A DNA stretch of 64,000 nucleotides, from positions 62,001 to 126,000 of the forward strand of contig CAWEQO010000011.1 in NCBI GenBank assembly GCA_963811225.1, written 5' to 3'. Made by a program: the position numbers and the translations under genes. Shown piece by piece: positions 45,296-54,115 of this stretch. Source of the stretch: CAWEQO01 sp963811225. Lineage in GTDB: Bacteria; Chloroflexota; Anaerolineae; Anaerolineales; Anaerolineaceae. The number at the start of each line of letters is the position of its first letter. Position 1 is the stretch's first letter. Below the pieces are notes generated by a model. The model made no database searches. It was not told the origin of the DNA and was given only the letters and a program-made list of their open reading frames with translations.

Positions 45296-46057
45296 TCACT
45301 CTAACGATTGCAGCAAGGCGATGAGGAAGGCTGTCAGCTGCTGCTCGGCTGCCCGGACCGTGCGCGCGAACTGTGCCACTTTCAGCAGATCGCCCGGATG
45401 GGAAACAAAATATCTCACCGCCGTCTTCCAGCGCACCTTACCCAGCGGTCCGACCAGGCGCTCCAGCGGCGGCAAGTTCTGCCCGGCCCCATCCGACACG
45501 GCGCGCACCGCCAGAAAGGGCACACCCCGCGTGGCGCAGGCTTGCCCGATCCAGTAGCTTTCCATCTCCAAGACCTCCGCCTGGAAGGTCTCTCCCAGGG
45601 AAAGCTTCTCCTCCGGACGGCTGACCATACGGTCAACGGTCAGGCTGCTGCCCAGTACGGGCGGAACACGCACCCTCACCGCCTGCGCCGCAGCCAGCAG
45701 CGCCCCGTCGGAGCACAGCGACCGCTGCCGCCCATCTTCAGCATACAGGCGCTGACAAAGTACCACCGCGCCGGCATCCAGCTGCTCGGTCAAGCCGCCC
45801 GCGAATCCAAAGCTGATCAAGGCCCCCAGATCGTAACGGTCTAAAATAAACGCCGCTGCCCGCTCCGCTGCCGCCCGGCCGATGCCGGTCTGCACCAGCA
45901 GCAGGTTCCGGTCATACAGGCGTCCTTGATAAAAGGTGGCCTCAGAAGAGACATGCGTCTCCTCCACGACCATGCGCCTGCGCAGCCCGGCCAGCTCGTA
46001 CGGCAGTGCAGCGGTGCAGGCAATCCAGGAGTCCTCTTGGGGAGTGAGCAAATTCAC
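45296..46057 (-). CDS. Nucleoside phosphorylase-like protein (HpnG/MTA nucleosidase family)
   Basis: A 253-residue member of the phosphorylase superfamily. The fold start WIACTAALPYELAGLRRRM, LLVQTGIGRAAAERAAAFIL, ISFGFAGGLTEQLDAGAVVL, and the ribose-binding VLEMESYWIGQACATRGVPFLAVRAVSDGA (MExE-like with the catalytic Asp) are all recognisable. Hopanoid-associated phosphorylases (HpnG) cleave adenosylhopane and are neighbours of HpnA epimerases, which fits the fragment downstream. Methylthioadenosine/SAH nucleosidase activity is an alternative. The GTG start overlaps the stop of the truncated upstream gene. Confidence 0.78.
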   Translation of the reverse strand: MNLLTPQEDSWIACTAALPYELAGLRRRMVVEETHVSSEATFYQGRLYDRNLLLVQTGIGRAAAERAAAFILDRYDLGALISFGFAGGLTEQLDAGAVVLCQRLYAEDGRQRSLCSDGALLAAAQAVRVRVPPVLGSSLTVDRMVSRPEEKLSLGETFQAEVLEMESYWIGQACATRGVPFLAVRAVSDGAGQNLPPLERLVGPLGKVRWKTAVRYFVSHPGDLLKVAQFARTVRAAEQQLTAFLIALLQSLE

Positions 46058-46266
46058 AGCAGCCAGGGCTCGCCGAGCGCGGTCGAGGTAGAACCCGGCC
46101 GCATCATTTTACCGGCCGGGGACTGCGCGGGAAGACCTATCTCGTCCATCCATCCCAGGTGATCGCGCAGCATATCGCACAAGGGCGATTCGAACGCTTC
46201 CATAACCTGCGCCATCTTGGCGTTGATTTCCTCAGGGAACTCGTTAAAAATTGTCGGTGTCTGCAT
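46054..46266 (-). pseudogene. Polyprenyl synthetase remnant with internal deletion
   Basis: The first about 56 residues (EEINAKMAQVMEAF, MLRDHLGWMDEIGLPAQSPAGKMMRP) match the start of class I polyprenyl diphosphate synthases just before the first Asp-rich region. The sequence then breaks off. In the next frame the last bases read FYLDRARRALAAV, which resembles a synthase C-terminus. This suggests a large internal deletion joined at a CGGCCGG repeat. No DDxxD motif remains, so it cannot be active. Its place upstream of the phosphorylase-like gene fits an isoprenoid/hopanoid operon. Confidence 0.7.
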
Positions 46267-46502
46267 ACCTGCCGCTCACCTGTTTGACTATCCGTTTGAT
46301 CGTCGTTATTTTGGGGCCGCGAACGGAAAGGAAACCTCACCCCCGTTCGACTGGCTTTAATAAAAAATATCTCGGTAGAACCGGAACTTCACAGCGCCTT
46401 TTCAGAGAAGTGACCGGGACGATCCTATACCCCCTTACCCACCAAGAACTCAGTCAACTTAGTATATGTTCAAGTATAAAACAGGTCAAGCAGGAAATCC
46501 AA

Positions 46503-46529
46503 CGGGCTGTATCTTAAAGATACAGCCCG
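46503..46529. terminator. Hairpin after the metal ATPase gene
   Basis: CGGGCTGTATCTT and AAGATACAGCCCG pair perfectly. It lies 23 bp past the ATPase stop. The stretch 46267-46502 shows no gene. Confidence 0.6.
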
Positions 46530-46551
46530 GTTGGGTTGCACTGCCAGGCAG

Positions 46552-48961
46552 TTATTGTCTCAATACGGCGCTCTCGCCCATGCTGGTCATGCGCTTGCGC
46601 TTGAACAGCAGCAGCCGCAGCCCGTTCAACGAGACCAGCACCGTGCCGCCCTCGTGGCCAACCACCGCCAGCGGCAGCGGCAGCGAGAAGGTGAAAATGG
46701 TGGTGATCATCAGGGCAATCATGAACATGGCAAAACCCAGATTGATCATCAGGGTCTTGCGAGTCTGGCGGCTGAGCGAGATCACGTAGGGAATTGTGTG
46801 CAAATCGTCGTTCATCAGCACCACGTCGGCGGTCTCCAGGGCCACGTCCGTCCCGGCCGCGCCCATGGCGATACCCAGCGAAGCCGCCGCCAGCGCGGGC
46901 GCGTCGTTAACCCCGTCGCCGACCATCGCAACCGAGCCGCCTCGCTCGCGCAGCTCCTTGATGATGCGCAGCTTGTCTTCCGGCAGCAGCCCGGCATACA
47001 CCTCGTCGATCCCCGCTTCGCGGGCAATCGCCCGAGCCACCACCGGATTGTCGCCGGTCAGCAGCACCACCTGCTGGATACCTTCGGCCTTCAGCTCTCG
47101 CACCACCTCGGCCGCGTCGGCCCGCAGCACGTCCGCCACCGCAATCAAACCGAGCGGCCGCGCTTTGCCCTCCTGGGCGTCGCCGTCCAGATGCCCCACC
47201 AGCATGACCGTCTTGCCCTGTTCCTGCAGCGCAGTCACATCGGCATGCAGGGACTGCAGCCTGAAACCCGCGAAGCGTTCGAAGCTGCGCAGGTTACCGA
47301 TCTGGATCAGGCGGCCAGCGACCTTCGCCCGCACGCCCATTCCGGCCTCGGCCTGGAATTCACTCGGCTCGGCCAGATCCAGGCTCTGCTCCTCGGCCGC
47401 CTTGACAATCGCCTTGGCCAGCGGGTGTTCCGAGCGGGAACTCGACCGCCGCAGCCAGCGCCAGCAAGTCGCTCTGGCTGCCTTCCAGAGATTGAACGTC
47501 GGTCACACGCGGCTTGCCCTCGGTCAGTGTGCCGGTCTTATCGAACGCCACCACCTTGATCCCGGCCGCACTCTCCACGTGAGCACCGCCCTTAAAGAGC
47601 ACACCCTTGCGAGCGCCGTTGCCGATGGCCGAAAGGATCGATGCGGGCGTGCTGATCACCAGCGCGCACGGCGAGGCGGCTACCATGACCGTGATTGCCC
47701 GGTAAAAGGTCGAGTCGAGCGGTTGGTTCATGAAGTAATAAGGCACCACCACCAGCAGCACGGTCAGCGCGATCACACCCATGGCGTAGTACTGCTCGAA
47801 GGTGTCGAGGAAGCGCTGAGTATGGGCCTTCTCGTTCTGGGCCTCTTCCACCAGTTTAATCATCCGCGCCAGGGTTAAGTCCTCGGCCCGCTTGGCGACC
47901 CGTACCTCCAGGCCGCCGCTGCCGTTGTTCGTGCCTGCCAGCACCTTGCTGCCCACCGCCTTGCCCACCGGCATCAACTCGCCAGTGATGGCCGCCTGGT
48001 TGACCTGGCTCTCCCCGGCAACCACGATGCCATCCACGGGGATGTTCTCGCCCGGGCGCACGATTACCACATCGCCAACCGCCAGCTTTTCCACCGGCAC
48101 CAGCGCCGTGTGCGAACCGCGCCGCACCATCGCCTTGGCCGGGCGCATCTTCATCAATGCCCGGATGGCGCTGCGGGTACGGTCGAGGGCATAGCCTTGC
48201 AGCACGTTCGAGAACGAGAACAAGAACAGCAGCAGCGCGCCCTCGAACGGCGCGCCAACGATCCAGGCTCCAATTGCCGCCAGCACCATCAGCAGGTCCA
48301 CGTCGATGGTGCGCGCCAGCAGCAATTCGATGCCACCCTTCAGGCCGAAGACGCCTCCGGCCAGGTAAGCGCCCGCAAACCAGAGGGTCACAGCGCTTTC
48401 TGCCGCGCCGGCGCGCTCGGAGATGAAGCCGCCCAGCAGGAAGACCAGGGTCAGCGCCGTGAAGAGCGCCTCCAGGTTCTGCAGGGTCAGCAGCTTGCGC
48501 GCCCTCTCCCAGCCCGCCTTCCATACGGGCGGCGCGGCAGGGGCGGCAGGCGCACGCGCTTCATCCAAGAGCGCGTCCGGGCTGAACAGCCGGTCGTCGT
48601 AAGCCACGCTCAGCATGTTGTCGCCGTAGGTCGCTGTAGCCCGGCGCAGCTGCTCGGAATGCGGCAGGCGGGCGCTCAGCAGCGCGGCGCAGTTCTCGCA
48701 CGCACCCGGCGTCGAGCGGTTCTCACATACCTGCCAGCGCTCGCGCACCCGCGGCCCGATCTTCTGAGCAATCCGGACGATATCGGGGTCTGAGGTGCGC
48801 TCCGGATCGTAATCAAAAGAAACCGAGCCGCGCTGGGTGCTCATATCCACCCGCACGATGCCCGGTTCCTCTGCAATTGCATCATCAATGACCTGCAAGC
48901 AAGGTTGTTCAAAGGGTTCACTGCCTGAAACATTCCGTTCAGGCTTTGCCGTATCCATCAT
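46552..48961 (-). CDS. P1B-type heavy-metal ATPase (frameshifted)
   Basis: Membrane metal-transport ATPase, 802 residues when repaired. The N-terminal part has a degenerate metal-binding region lacking the CxxC of HMA domains, with cysteines in VCENRSTPGACENCAALL. The transmembrane motif is ASPCALVISTP; SPC rather than CPC is typical of the P1B-4 group (iron, cobalt, zinc efflux). Phosphorylation motif AFDKTGTLTEG and hinge MVGDGVNDAPAL are intact. The frame breaks at 47438. Deleting one base in GAACTC (47438-47443) restores VESRSEHPLAKA. It lies 22 bp after the Fur-family regulator gene, which has a PerR-like box, so peroxide or iron control is likely. Confidence 0.88.
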
Positions 48962-48983
48962 GTCTCAAAACCTCATATTTTCG

Positions 48984-49457
48984 TTAATTTTCAGCGGATT
49001 CCAACGACTGGCACTGCCGGCACACCCCATAAAACACGATCCGCGCTCCGCGCACCCGGTACCCGGATTCGCGGTCGATCTCCTGGGCGATAGCTTCCAG
49101 CCCGGCTTGCGGATAATCTTCAATGCGATGGCAGCGCGTGCATACCAAATTCACGTGTGGGAAGGGATCGGCGTCATAATGGACCGTCCCATCCCCCGCG
49201 CTGCCCAGCTCGTGGATCAGGCCCTGCTCGACCAAAATTTGCAGGGTGTGGTAGACCGTCGCGAGGCTGAGAGAAGAGAAGCGCGGCTTGAGCCGTTCGT
49301 ACAGGTCCTGGGCAGTGGGGTGACTTTCGTCCCCCGCCAGCTCCCGGCAGATGGCCTCACGCTGCGGCGTCAGGCGCATTCCCTCGCCGCGCAGAGCGGC
49401 AACCATTTCCGCGGCCTGCTCTTCTTTATTCAATTCGGTGTGCACATGCTCAGTCAT
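48984..49457 (-). CDS. Fur-family regulator (PerR-like)
   Basis: A 157-residue metal-sensing repressor. The DNA-binding domain includes GMRLTPQREAICRELAGDESHPTAQDLYERLKP and SLATVYHTLQILVEQGLIHEL. The structural zinc site is formed by CTRCH and CRQC, and HYDADPFPHVNLVC carries the usual metal-sensing histidines. The operator at 49478-49492 matches the PerR consensus better than Fur or Zur, so autoregulation and control of the downstream ATPase are likely. Peroxide versus metal sensing cannot be settled from sequence. Confidence 0.9.
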   Translation of the reverse strand: MTEHVHTELNKEEQAAEMVAALRGEGMRLTPQREAICRELAGDESHPTAQDLYERLKPRFSSLSLATVYHTLQILVEQGLIHELGSAGDGTVHYDADPFPHVNLVCTRCHRIEDYPQAGLEAIAQEIDRESGYRVRGARIVFYGVCRQCQSLESAEN

Positions 49458-49477
49458 TGTTTATATTCATTCCTTAT

Positions 49478-49492
49478 TTGTAATAATTATAA
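49478..49492. promoter_or_regulatory. PerR-type operator
   Basis: TTGTAATAATTATAA matches the PerR box TTATAATnATTATAA at all but one defined position. It lies 21-35 bp upstream of the regulator start. AT-rich flanks extend the palindrome (TTATTT to AAATAA). Confidence 0.75.
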
Positions 49493-49525
49493 ATAATTTG
49501 ATCGGGGATGTCAAGGGGATATTTA

Positions 49526-49577
49526 AACAAAAAGACATCCAAATGTCTAACGATTAACATCCGGATGTCTTTTTGTT
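49526..49577. terminator. Bidirectional-type terminator after aldo/keto reductase
   Basis: AACAAAAAGACATCC and GGATGTCTTTTTGTT pair perfectly (15 bp) around 22 bases, with A and T runs built into the stem. It ends 17 bp from the reductase stop. Confidence 0.75.
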
Positions 49578-49593
49578 CCAATATCCCCTGATC

Positions 49594-50586
49594 TTATGCT
49601 CTGCCCAAAATCTTTTCGATCTCCATGAACTGCTCCTGGGTCAGCGGGCCAAACTGCATGGCCTTCGCATTCTCATCCACCTGCTTGACCGTGCGGAAAC
49701 CGGGGATCGGCAAAGTCTTGGGGCTGCGGGCCCAAAGCCAGGCCAATGCGCCCTGCGGCAGCGAGCGCCCACCGCTGGTCAAGACCTCGCGCACGGCCTC
49801 GATCTTCTTGAGATACTCGGGGCTGGGAACTCCGTTCTTGAAGTACCTCATCCACTCAGGACTCTTTTCGCCGCGCACGTCGTCAATCGAAGGCCTGGCA
49901 TTTCCGCTGTACTTGCCGCTCAGCAAGCCCATTGCCAGCGGGCCGCGGTTGATCAGACCCAAGTCGTTCTGTTCGCAGACCGCCACGATGGCAGCATTGT
50001 CGTCCAGGACGTTCAGCTCAGCCTGAATGGTGGCGCAGTTCTCACCCGCTGCGAAGAACTCGGCGCTCTTGGGGAAGTCGGTGCTCCAGCCGTAGGCTCG
50101 GATCTTACCTTCCTTGACCAGCTCTTCCAGCGTGTCGCGCACCGGCCCGGCCTTCTCAGGCGGGTAGCCGTTGTCGTGGAACTGGTACAGGTCGATGTAG
50201 TCGGTGCACAAGCGGCTCAGCGAGTCTTCACAGGCTTTGCGGATACCCTCGGGCGACTTGTCATCGCCGGTCACCTGGCGGGTCTCTTCAACGAAGACTG
50301 CGTTGAACTTGGTAGCGATCACCACCTGGTCGCGCTTGCCTTCCAGCGCCTGCCCGAGCACCCGCTCGCTGTGGCCGGCGCCGTAAACGTTGGCGGTATC
50401 GAAGAAGGTGACCCCCAGTTCCAGGGCATGCCGGATCGCCCGGATCAATTCGTCATCGTCCACCTGACCCCAACCGTGCGGCTCATCCCCGGACCAGAAC
50501 GGCCCGCCGATAGCCCAGCATCCCAGGCCCATCGGACTGACTTCGATCCCAGACCGTCCTAACGTGCGCGTAAATTGTGTTGTCAT
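49594..50586 (-). CDS. Aldo/keto reductase
   Basis: NADPH-dependent oxidoreductase of 330 residues. The catalytic tetrad is visible: Asp in FFDTANVYG, the Tyr in the same motif, Lys in VVIATKFN and His in YQFHDNG. The C-terminal IPGFRTVKQVDENAKAM is the cofactor-binding end. The start at ATG 50586 follows AAGGAG by eight bases; an upstream in-frame start adds 14 unlikely residues. The gene stands alone and the substrate is unknown. Confidence 0.92.
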   Translation of the reverse strand: MTTQFTRTLGRSGIEVSPMGLGCWAIGGPFWSGDEPHGWGQVDDDELIRAIRHALELGVTFFDTANVYGAGHSERVLGQALEGKRDQVVIATKFNAVFVEETRQVTGDDKSPEGIRKACEDSLSRLCTDYIDLYQFHDNGYPPEKAGPVRDTLEELVKEGKIRAYGWSTDFPKSAEFFAAGENCATIQAELNVLDDNAAIVAVCEQNDLGLINRGPLAMGLLSGKYSGNARPSIDDVRGEKSPEWMRYFKNGVPSPEYLKKIEAVREVLTSGGRSLPQGALAWLWARSPKTLPIPGFRTVKQVDENAKAMQFGPLTQEQFMEIEKILGRA

Positions 50587-50873
50587 GATTGATCTCCTTA
50601 TTTGTTTGGGCCTCCAGGTAGAGTGCATTTTAGAAGCGCATTGACCTGGGCCGATCGTTTTGTATGGTTCATTCGTTAATGCAATTCTAGAGGAAATGTG
50701 GGTTTATTGGAAGCGGCTCCGCTAACCTGTTTGATTCATCCCACTTCAGGCGGCCCGCCTGGGGAGAATCCCTCGTCATGGATAGGTAAACTCCCTATTG
50801 CCCACCCTACCCTCTAGAAATTATAAAGGCAAAGATCGGCCTGCACGATCACAGGCCAGGAAAGGATGATCGG
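50587..50873. other. Divergent intergenic region
   Basis: About 290 bp between the reductase and the rhodanese gene, which point away from each other. It must hold both promoters. I see no clear hexamer pairs, repeats or small genes. Confidence 0.4.
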
Positions 50874-51989
50874 ATGCACAGAAAACTGCCCATTTCCCCT
50901 CGTGTTTTCAGCGCGGCGCTGACTACGCTCGGCTGTCTGGCGCTGGCCGCCTGCTCCAATGGGGCTGCGACCTCCGGACCCGTTCCCGCCTATGACAGCC
51001 GCCTGGCCGCCGCTACCGGCCTTGTGCCGACCGGCGACTTGCCGGCCACCGGCGGCACGCTGCAAGCCCCGGCTGCGGGGCAGGCTGCCACACCTACCGG
51101 CGTCGATGTCAACCGGTTCCCTAACGCTCAGCTCCTGACGGATACCGCCTGGCTGGCGGATCATATGAATGATCCATCGGTGCGCATCCTGGATATCCGC
51201 AGCCAGCAGGCGTATAACAAAGGCCACATCCCCGGCGCTGTCAACATTCCGGTGGGAGAGATCGTCACCACCGTCAACGGCGTGCCCTTCATGTTCGATC
51301 AGCAAGGCGTGCAGCAGGCGCTCGACCGCAGCGGCTTGACGCCCGACATGACCGCCGTGATCTATGATGACCTCGGCATGCTGAATGCGGCGCGCATGTT
51401 CTGGACGCTCGAATATGTTGGCCACGCGGACGCGCGGATCCTGGACGGCGGCTGGAACGCCTGGAACGCCGACTACCGCCAGGTGAGCAGCGAGACACCC
51501 AACTACCAGCCCAGCCAGTACCCGATTCAGCTGGTTCCATCCAAAGTGGTCAGCGAGCAAGAACTCTTGCAGCGCCTGAATGACCCGAACTACATCATCT
51601 TAGACGTTCGCTCACCCCAGGAATATACCGGTAAAATCAAGGGGTCCTCTCGGGGCGGTCACATTCCCGGCGCGATCAACTTCCCCTGGCTGAACGACCT
51701 GACCGGCGGCGACGCAGTATTCACGACCATGCCGGACTGGCAAGCCTATCTGCAAGACCCGGATGTGGAAATCCTGCGGCCGGCCTCGCAGATCCAGTCG
51801 ATGTTCGATCAGCTTGGCGTCCGTCAGGACCAGACAGTAGTCACCCACTGCCAGACCTTCTGGCGTGGCGCGCAGGTCTACTACGTCTTGCGCCTGATGG
51901 GCTACGACAACGTGCGCGGCTACGACGGCGCCTGGGCACAGTGGGGCAGCGACCCGAACACACCCATCGACCAGGGCATGCAGCCGTAA
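50874..51989 (+). CDS. Secreted lipoprotein thiosulfate sulfurtransferase (two rhodanese domains)
   Basis: A 371-residue extracytoplasmic protein. The signal peptide ends CLALAACSNG with the lipobox Cys at about residue 27. The first rhodanese domain (about 80-205) has ILDIRSQQAYNKGHIPGAVNIP and no catalytic Cys, as usual. The second (about 220-370) has LDVRSPQEYTGK, GHIPGAINFPW and the active-site loop THCQTFWRG with its cysteine. It would transfer sulfur to cyanide or a thiol acceptor outside the membrane. Its 3' end is duplicated beyond a long palindrome. Confidence 0.92.
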   Translation: MHRKLPISPRVFSAALTTLGCLALAACSNGAATSGPVPAYDSRLAAATGLVPTGDLPATGGTLQAPAAGQAATPTGVDVNRFPNAQLLTDTAWLADHMNDPSVRILDIRSQQAYNKGHIPGAVNIPVGEIVTTVNGVPFMFDQQGVQQALDRSGLTPDMTAVIYDDLGMLNAARMFWTLEYVGHADARILDGGWNAWNADYRQVSSETPNYQPSQYPIQLVPSKVVSEQELLQRLNDPNYIILDVRSPQEYTGKIKGSSRGGHIPGAINFPWLNDLTGGDAVFTTMPDWQAYLQDPDVEILRPASQIQSMFDQLGVRQDQTVVTHCQTFWRGAQVYYVLRLMGYDNVRGYDGAWAQWGSDPNTPIDQGMQP

Positions 51990-52088
51990 GTGACCATTAA
52001 AATAGTGCAGATTTCTTGTTGTTTGGCGGCGCAGCTGTGCCGCCAAACAACAAGAAATCTGCACTATTTTAATGGATGCAGCCGTAAG
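51978..52088. repeat. 36-bp perfect palindrome flanked by 13-bp direct repeats
   Basis: Arms 51995-52030 and 52039-52074 are exact complements around loop GCAGCTGT. Directly outside, ATGCAGCCGTAAG occurs at 51978-51990 (the last codons and stop of the rhodanese gene) and again at 52076-52088. The arrangement resembles an insertion with target duplication. It also lies between convergent genes and can work as a terminator. Confidence 0.85.
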
Positions 52089-52250
52089 AAAAGCAGCACC
52101 CATCTTCTGAAAGATGTCAGACTTGCTTAGTACCCGGCGAGACTCAGGCGGTCAGCTTCCAGATCACTCCAGACATGCTGGCCTTCTTGGATCGGGATCT
52201 GCATAAAGTCGTCGGGCCGGGGCTGTTCTCTGCTCTTTTTTCTATGGTCC

Positions 52251-53984
52251 TTATTCTCTTTGTCCGGTCGCAATCATCATCCGAATGCCGAGCTTGTTCA
52301 AGTCCAGGCGTGTACTGGCGGGCAGGGCATCATCGGTCACCAGTTGGTGGATCACGCTGAGCGGCGCCACCTGAATCATCAACTCTTTGCCAAAGTAGGT
52401 TGTGTCGGCGATTAAGATCACCTCGCGGGCCGACCGGATCATGGCCTGTTTGATGGTCACTTCGGAAATGTTGGTGTGGGATAGACCAAAATTCTGACTG
52501 ATGCCGGTCACAGTCAGGAACAGCTTGTCGGCGCGCAGCTCACGCAGCGAGCCTTCCGCCGGCGGACCCACCAGCACCTTGCTGGAACTTCGGTAGACCC
52601 CACCGGTCAGGACCAGGGTAATTTCCGAATTGCACTTCAAGCGGTCGAACACCGGGATCGAATTGGTGATGATGGTCAAGCCGCTGCGATCAACCAGTTC
52701 CTCGGCCAGGTAGACCGCGATCGGTCCTCCATCTAACAGCACCACTTCGTTGGCGCCCACCTGTTCGGCCGCCATCTTCGCAATCAGCTTGCGGCGTTCA
52801 TCCACCTCGGCCTTCAGGTTCTGCTCGACATCCACAATCTCAAAGTCGATGTGGTACTTGCGAACGTGATCTCGCATGTACAAAGCCAGGTTCTGATACC
52901 ACTCATGTTCTTTAAAGGGAATGATGAAACCAATCCGGCGCGGGAACACGGTATCCGCCGACCACTCATTGGATTCAATTGGGATGGGGATCGACAGCCG
53001 CTTTCGCACCTGGTCCCAGCGAATTTTCCAACCGGAAGGGGTTTTTGAGTAGAAATCAGAGAGTGTTTCAGGCGTAACGATGACGTGAGGCGTGATCAGT
53101 TGGCGCGGCAGCGGCTGATGATTGTAGCTGGCGATGCAGGCCTCGATGCAGCACGGACCCACGATCTCCGGAAACATCGCCAGGCCAAACTTGATGTAGG
53201 ATGGCTCGGCCATAAACAGGTCCTTCATCGTGTCGCCTTCGAGACCCAGCGGAATGATTACCATACGTTCATGCGGGACGTTCATCTCCTCGCACGCGCG
53301 GATCGCCCCCGCTGCCAGCGAATCGTTAATCGAAAAGATCAGGTTAATCTGGCTGTGAACGGTCAGCGCGTCGAGCGTAAGCTGGTAAGCAATGTCGCCG
53401 TTCGATTGGGCGTCAACCGAGACCAGGACTTCGGCCGAAGGCAGGGCGCTGCGCAAACCGGCCTGGAATCCCCGGCTGCGGGCGGTGCTGTTGGTCAGGC
53501 GGGTGGTCAAATCGAGGGCAAACGCTTTGCCATCAAAATGATCGGCTGCGAACTGCCCGGCCTGCACCCCCAGCTCGTAGCCGGACTGGTAATTGTCGAT
53601 CGAAACCAGGGTGGCTTCGTTCCGGATCGACTGCGATTCGGCAACCATGGGGATGTGCTTGCGGGCGATGCGCTCCACCAGCATACCGTCGTAGGCCGGG
53701 TTGACTGAGGTTGCGATCAATGCGTCCACGCCTTCTACCAGCGAGTTGATCGGGCGGTTGGCAAGCGTGCCTTCATCCATCTCGGCCGGCATGCCGTTGG
53801 CGCGCTGTAAGGCGGCCGCGCCGCCATAGACGCGCTGGACGCGTTTTTGCCTGTCCAGCAGGGACAGATCCCGGCGAATGGTCATTTCGGATACGTCGAG
53901 CAAGCGGCTTAGCTCCGACACGGAAAGAAAGCCCTGTTCTTCAATGTGGCTGATGATCTGCTCGTGGCGGGTTATGCTTGCCAT
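52251..53984 (-). CDS. Hybrid regulator: DeoR HTH + sugar-binding domain + DeoR sensor
   Basis: A 577-residue regulator with three parts. Residues 1-60 form a DeoR winged helix (FLSVSELSRLLDVSEMTIRRDLSLLDRQKRVQRVYGGA). Residues about 75-330 resemble a type 1 periplasmic sugar-binding/LacI fold (VDALIATSVNP, LVSIDNYQSGYELGVQAGQFAADHF, NLIFSINDSLAAGAIRACEEMN). Residues about 385-577 match the DeoR C-terminal sugar-phosphate sensor (LLDGGPIAVYLAEEL, LTIITNSIPVFDRL, VLTGGVYRSSSKVLVGPPAE, ADKLFLTVTGIS, ILIADTTYFGK). It is divergent from the sugar importer, and an inverted repeat lies in the shared region. Confidence 0.85.
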   Translation of the reverse strand: MASITRHEQIISHIEEQGFLSVSELSRLLDVSEMTIRRDLSLLDRQKRVQRVYGGAAALQRANGMPAEMDEGTLANRPINSLVEGVDALIATSVNPAYDGMLVERIARKHIPMVAESQSIRNEATLVSIDNYQSGYELGVQAGQFAADHFDGKAFALDLTTRLTNSTARSRGFQAGLRSALPSAEVLVSVDAQSNGDIAYQLTLDALTVHSQINLIFSINDSLAAGAIRACEEMNVPHERMVIIPLGLEGDTMKDLFMAEPSYIKFGLAMFPEIVGPCCIEACIASYNHQPLPRQLITPHVIVTPETLSDFYSKTPSGWKIRWDQVRKRLSIPIPIESNEWSADTVFPRRIGFIIPFKEHEWYQNLALYMRDHVRKYHIDFEIVDVEQNLKAEVDERRKLIAKMAAEQVGANEVVLLDGGPIAVYLAEELVDRSGLTIITNSIPVFDRLKCNSEITLVLTGGVYRSSSKVLVGPPAEGSLRELRADKLFLTVTGISQNFGLSHTNISEVTIKQAMIRSAREVILIADTTYFGKELMIQVAPLSVIHQLVTDDALPASTRLDLNKLGIRMMIATGQRE

Positions 53985-54061
53985 CTGTCCCTTTTACAAA
54001 TTAAAATCAAATAAATTTAAAATCATTATAGTAGCGATTTCGTTGTAAGTCAAACATTTGT

Positions 54062-54081
54062 TTTGTTAAAAGAATAACAAA
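54062..54081. promoter_or_regulatory. Candidate operator of the DeoR-type regulator
   Basis: TTTGTTA-AAAGAA-TAACAAA is a perfect inverted repeat just upstream of the -35 hexamer of the importer promoter and 78 bp from the regulator start. AT-rich TGTTA/TAACA half-sites are typical of DeoR-family operators. Confidence 0.6.
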
Positions 54082-54086
54082 TAATA

Positions 54087-54115
54087 TTGACAGTGGGTTT
54101 TGGATGTGCTATTAT
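54087..54115 (+). promoter_or_regulatory. Promoter of the sugar importer operon
   Basis: TTGACA, a 17-bp spacer and TATTAT, close to the sigma-70 consensus. The binding-protein ATG lies about 260 bp downstream. Confidence 0.8.

Larger units (their letters stand above)
45114..45299 (-). pseudogene. N-terminal remnant of NAD-dependent epimerase (HpnA-like)
   Basis: The first about 22 residues, MRALVSGASGFIGGSVARAL, are the start of an extended short-chain dehydrogenase/sugar epimerase with the GxxGxxG dinucleotide motif. Homology stops near 45230 and the frame continues through two hairpins to a stop. A normal epimerase has about 320 residues. Its start overlaps the stop of the phosphorylase-like gene (GTGA), as in an intact operon. 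Hopanoid-associated epimerases often follow such a phosphorylase gene. Confidence 0.75.
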
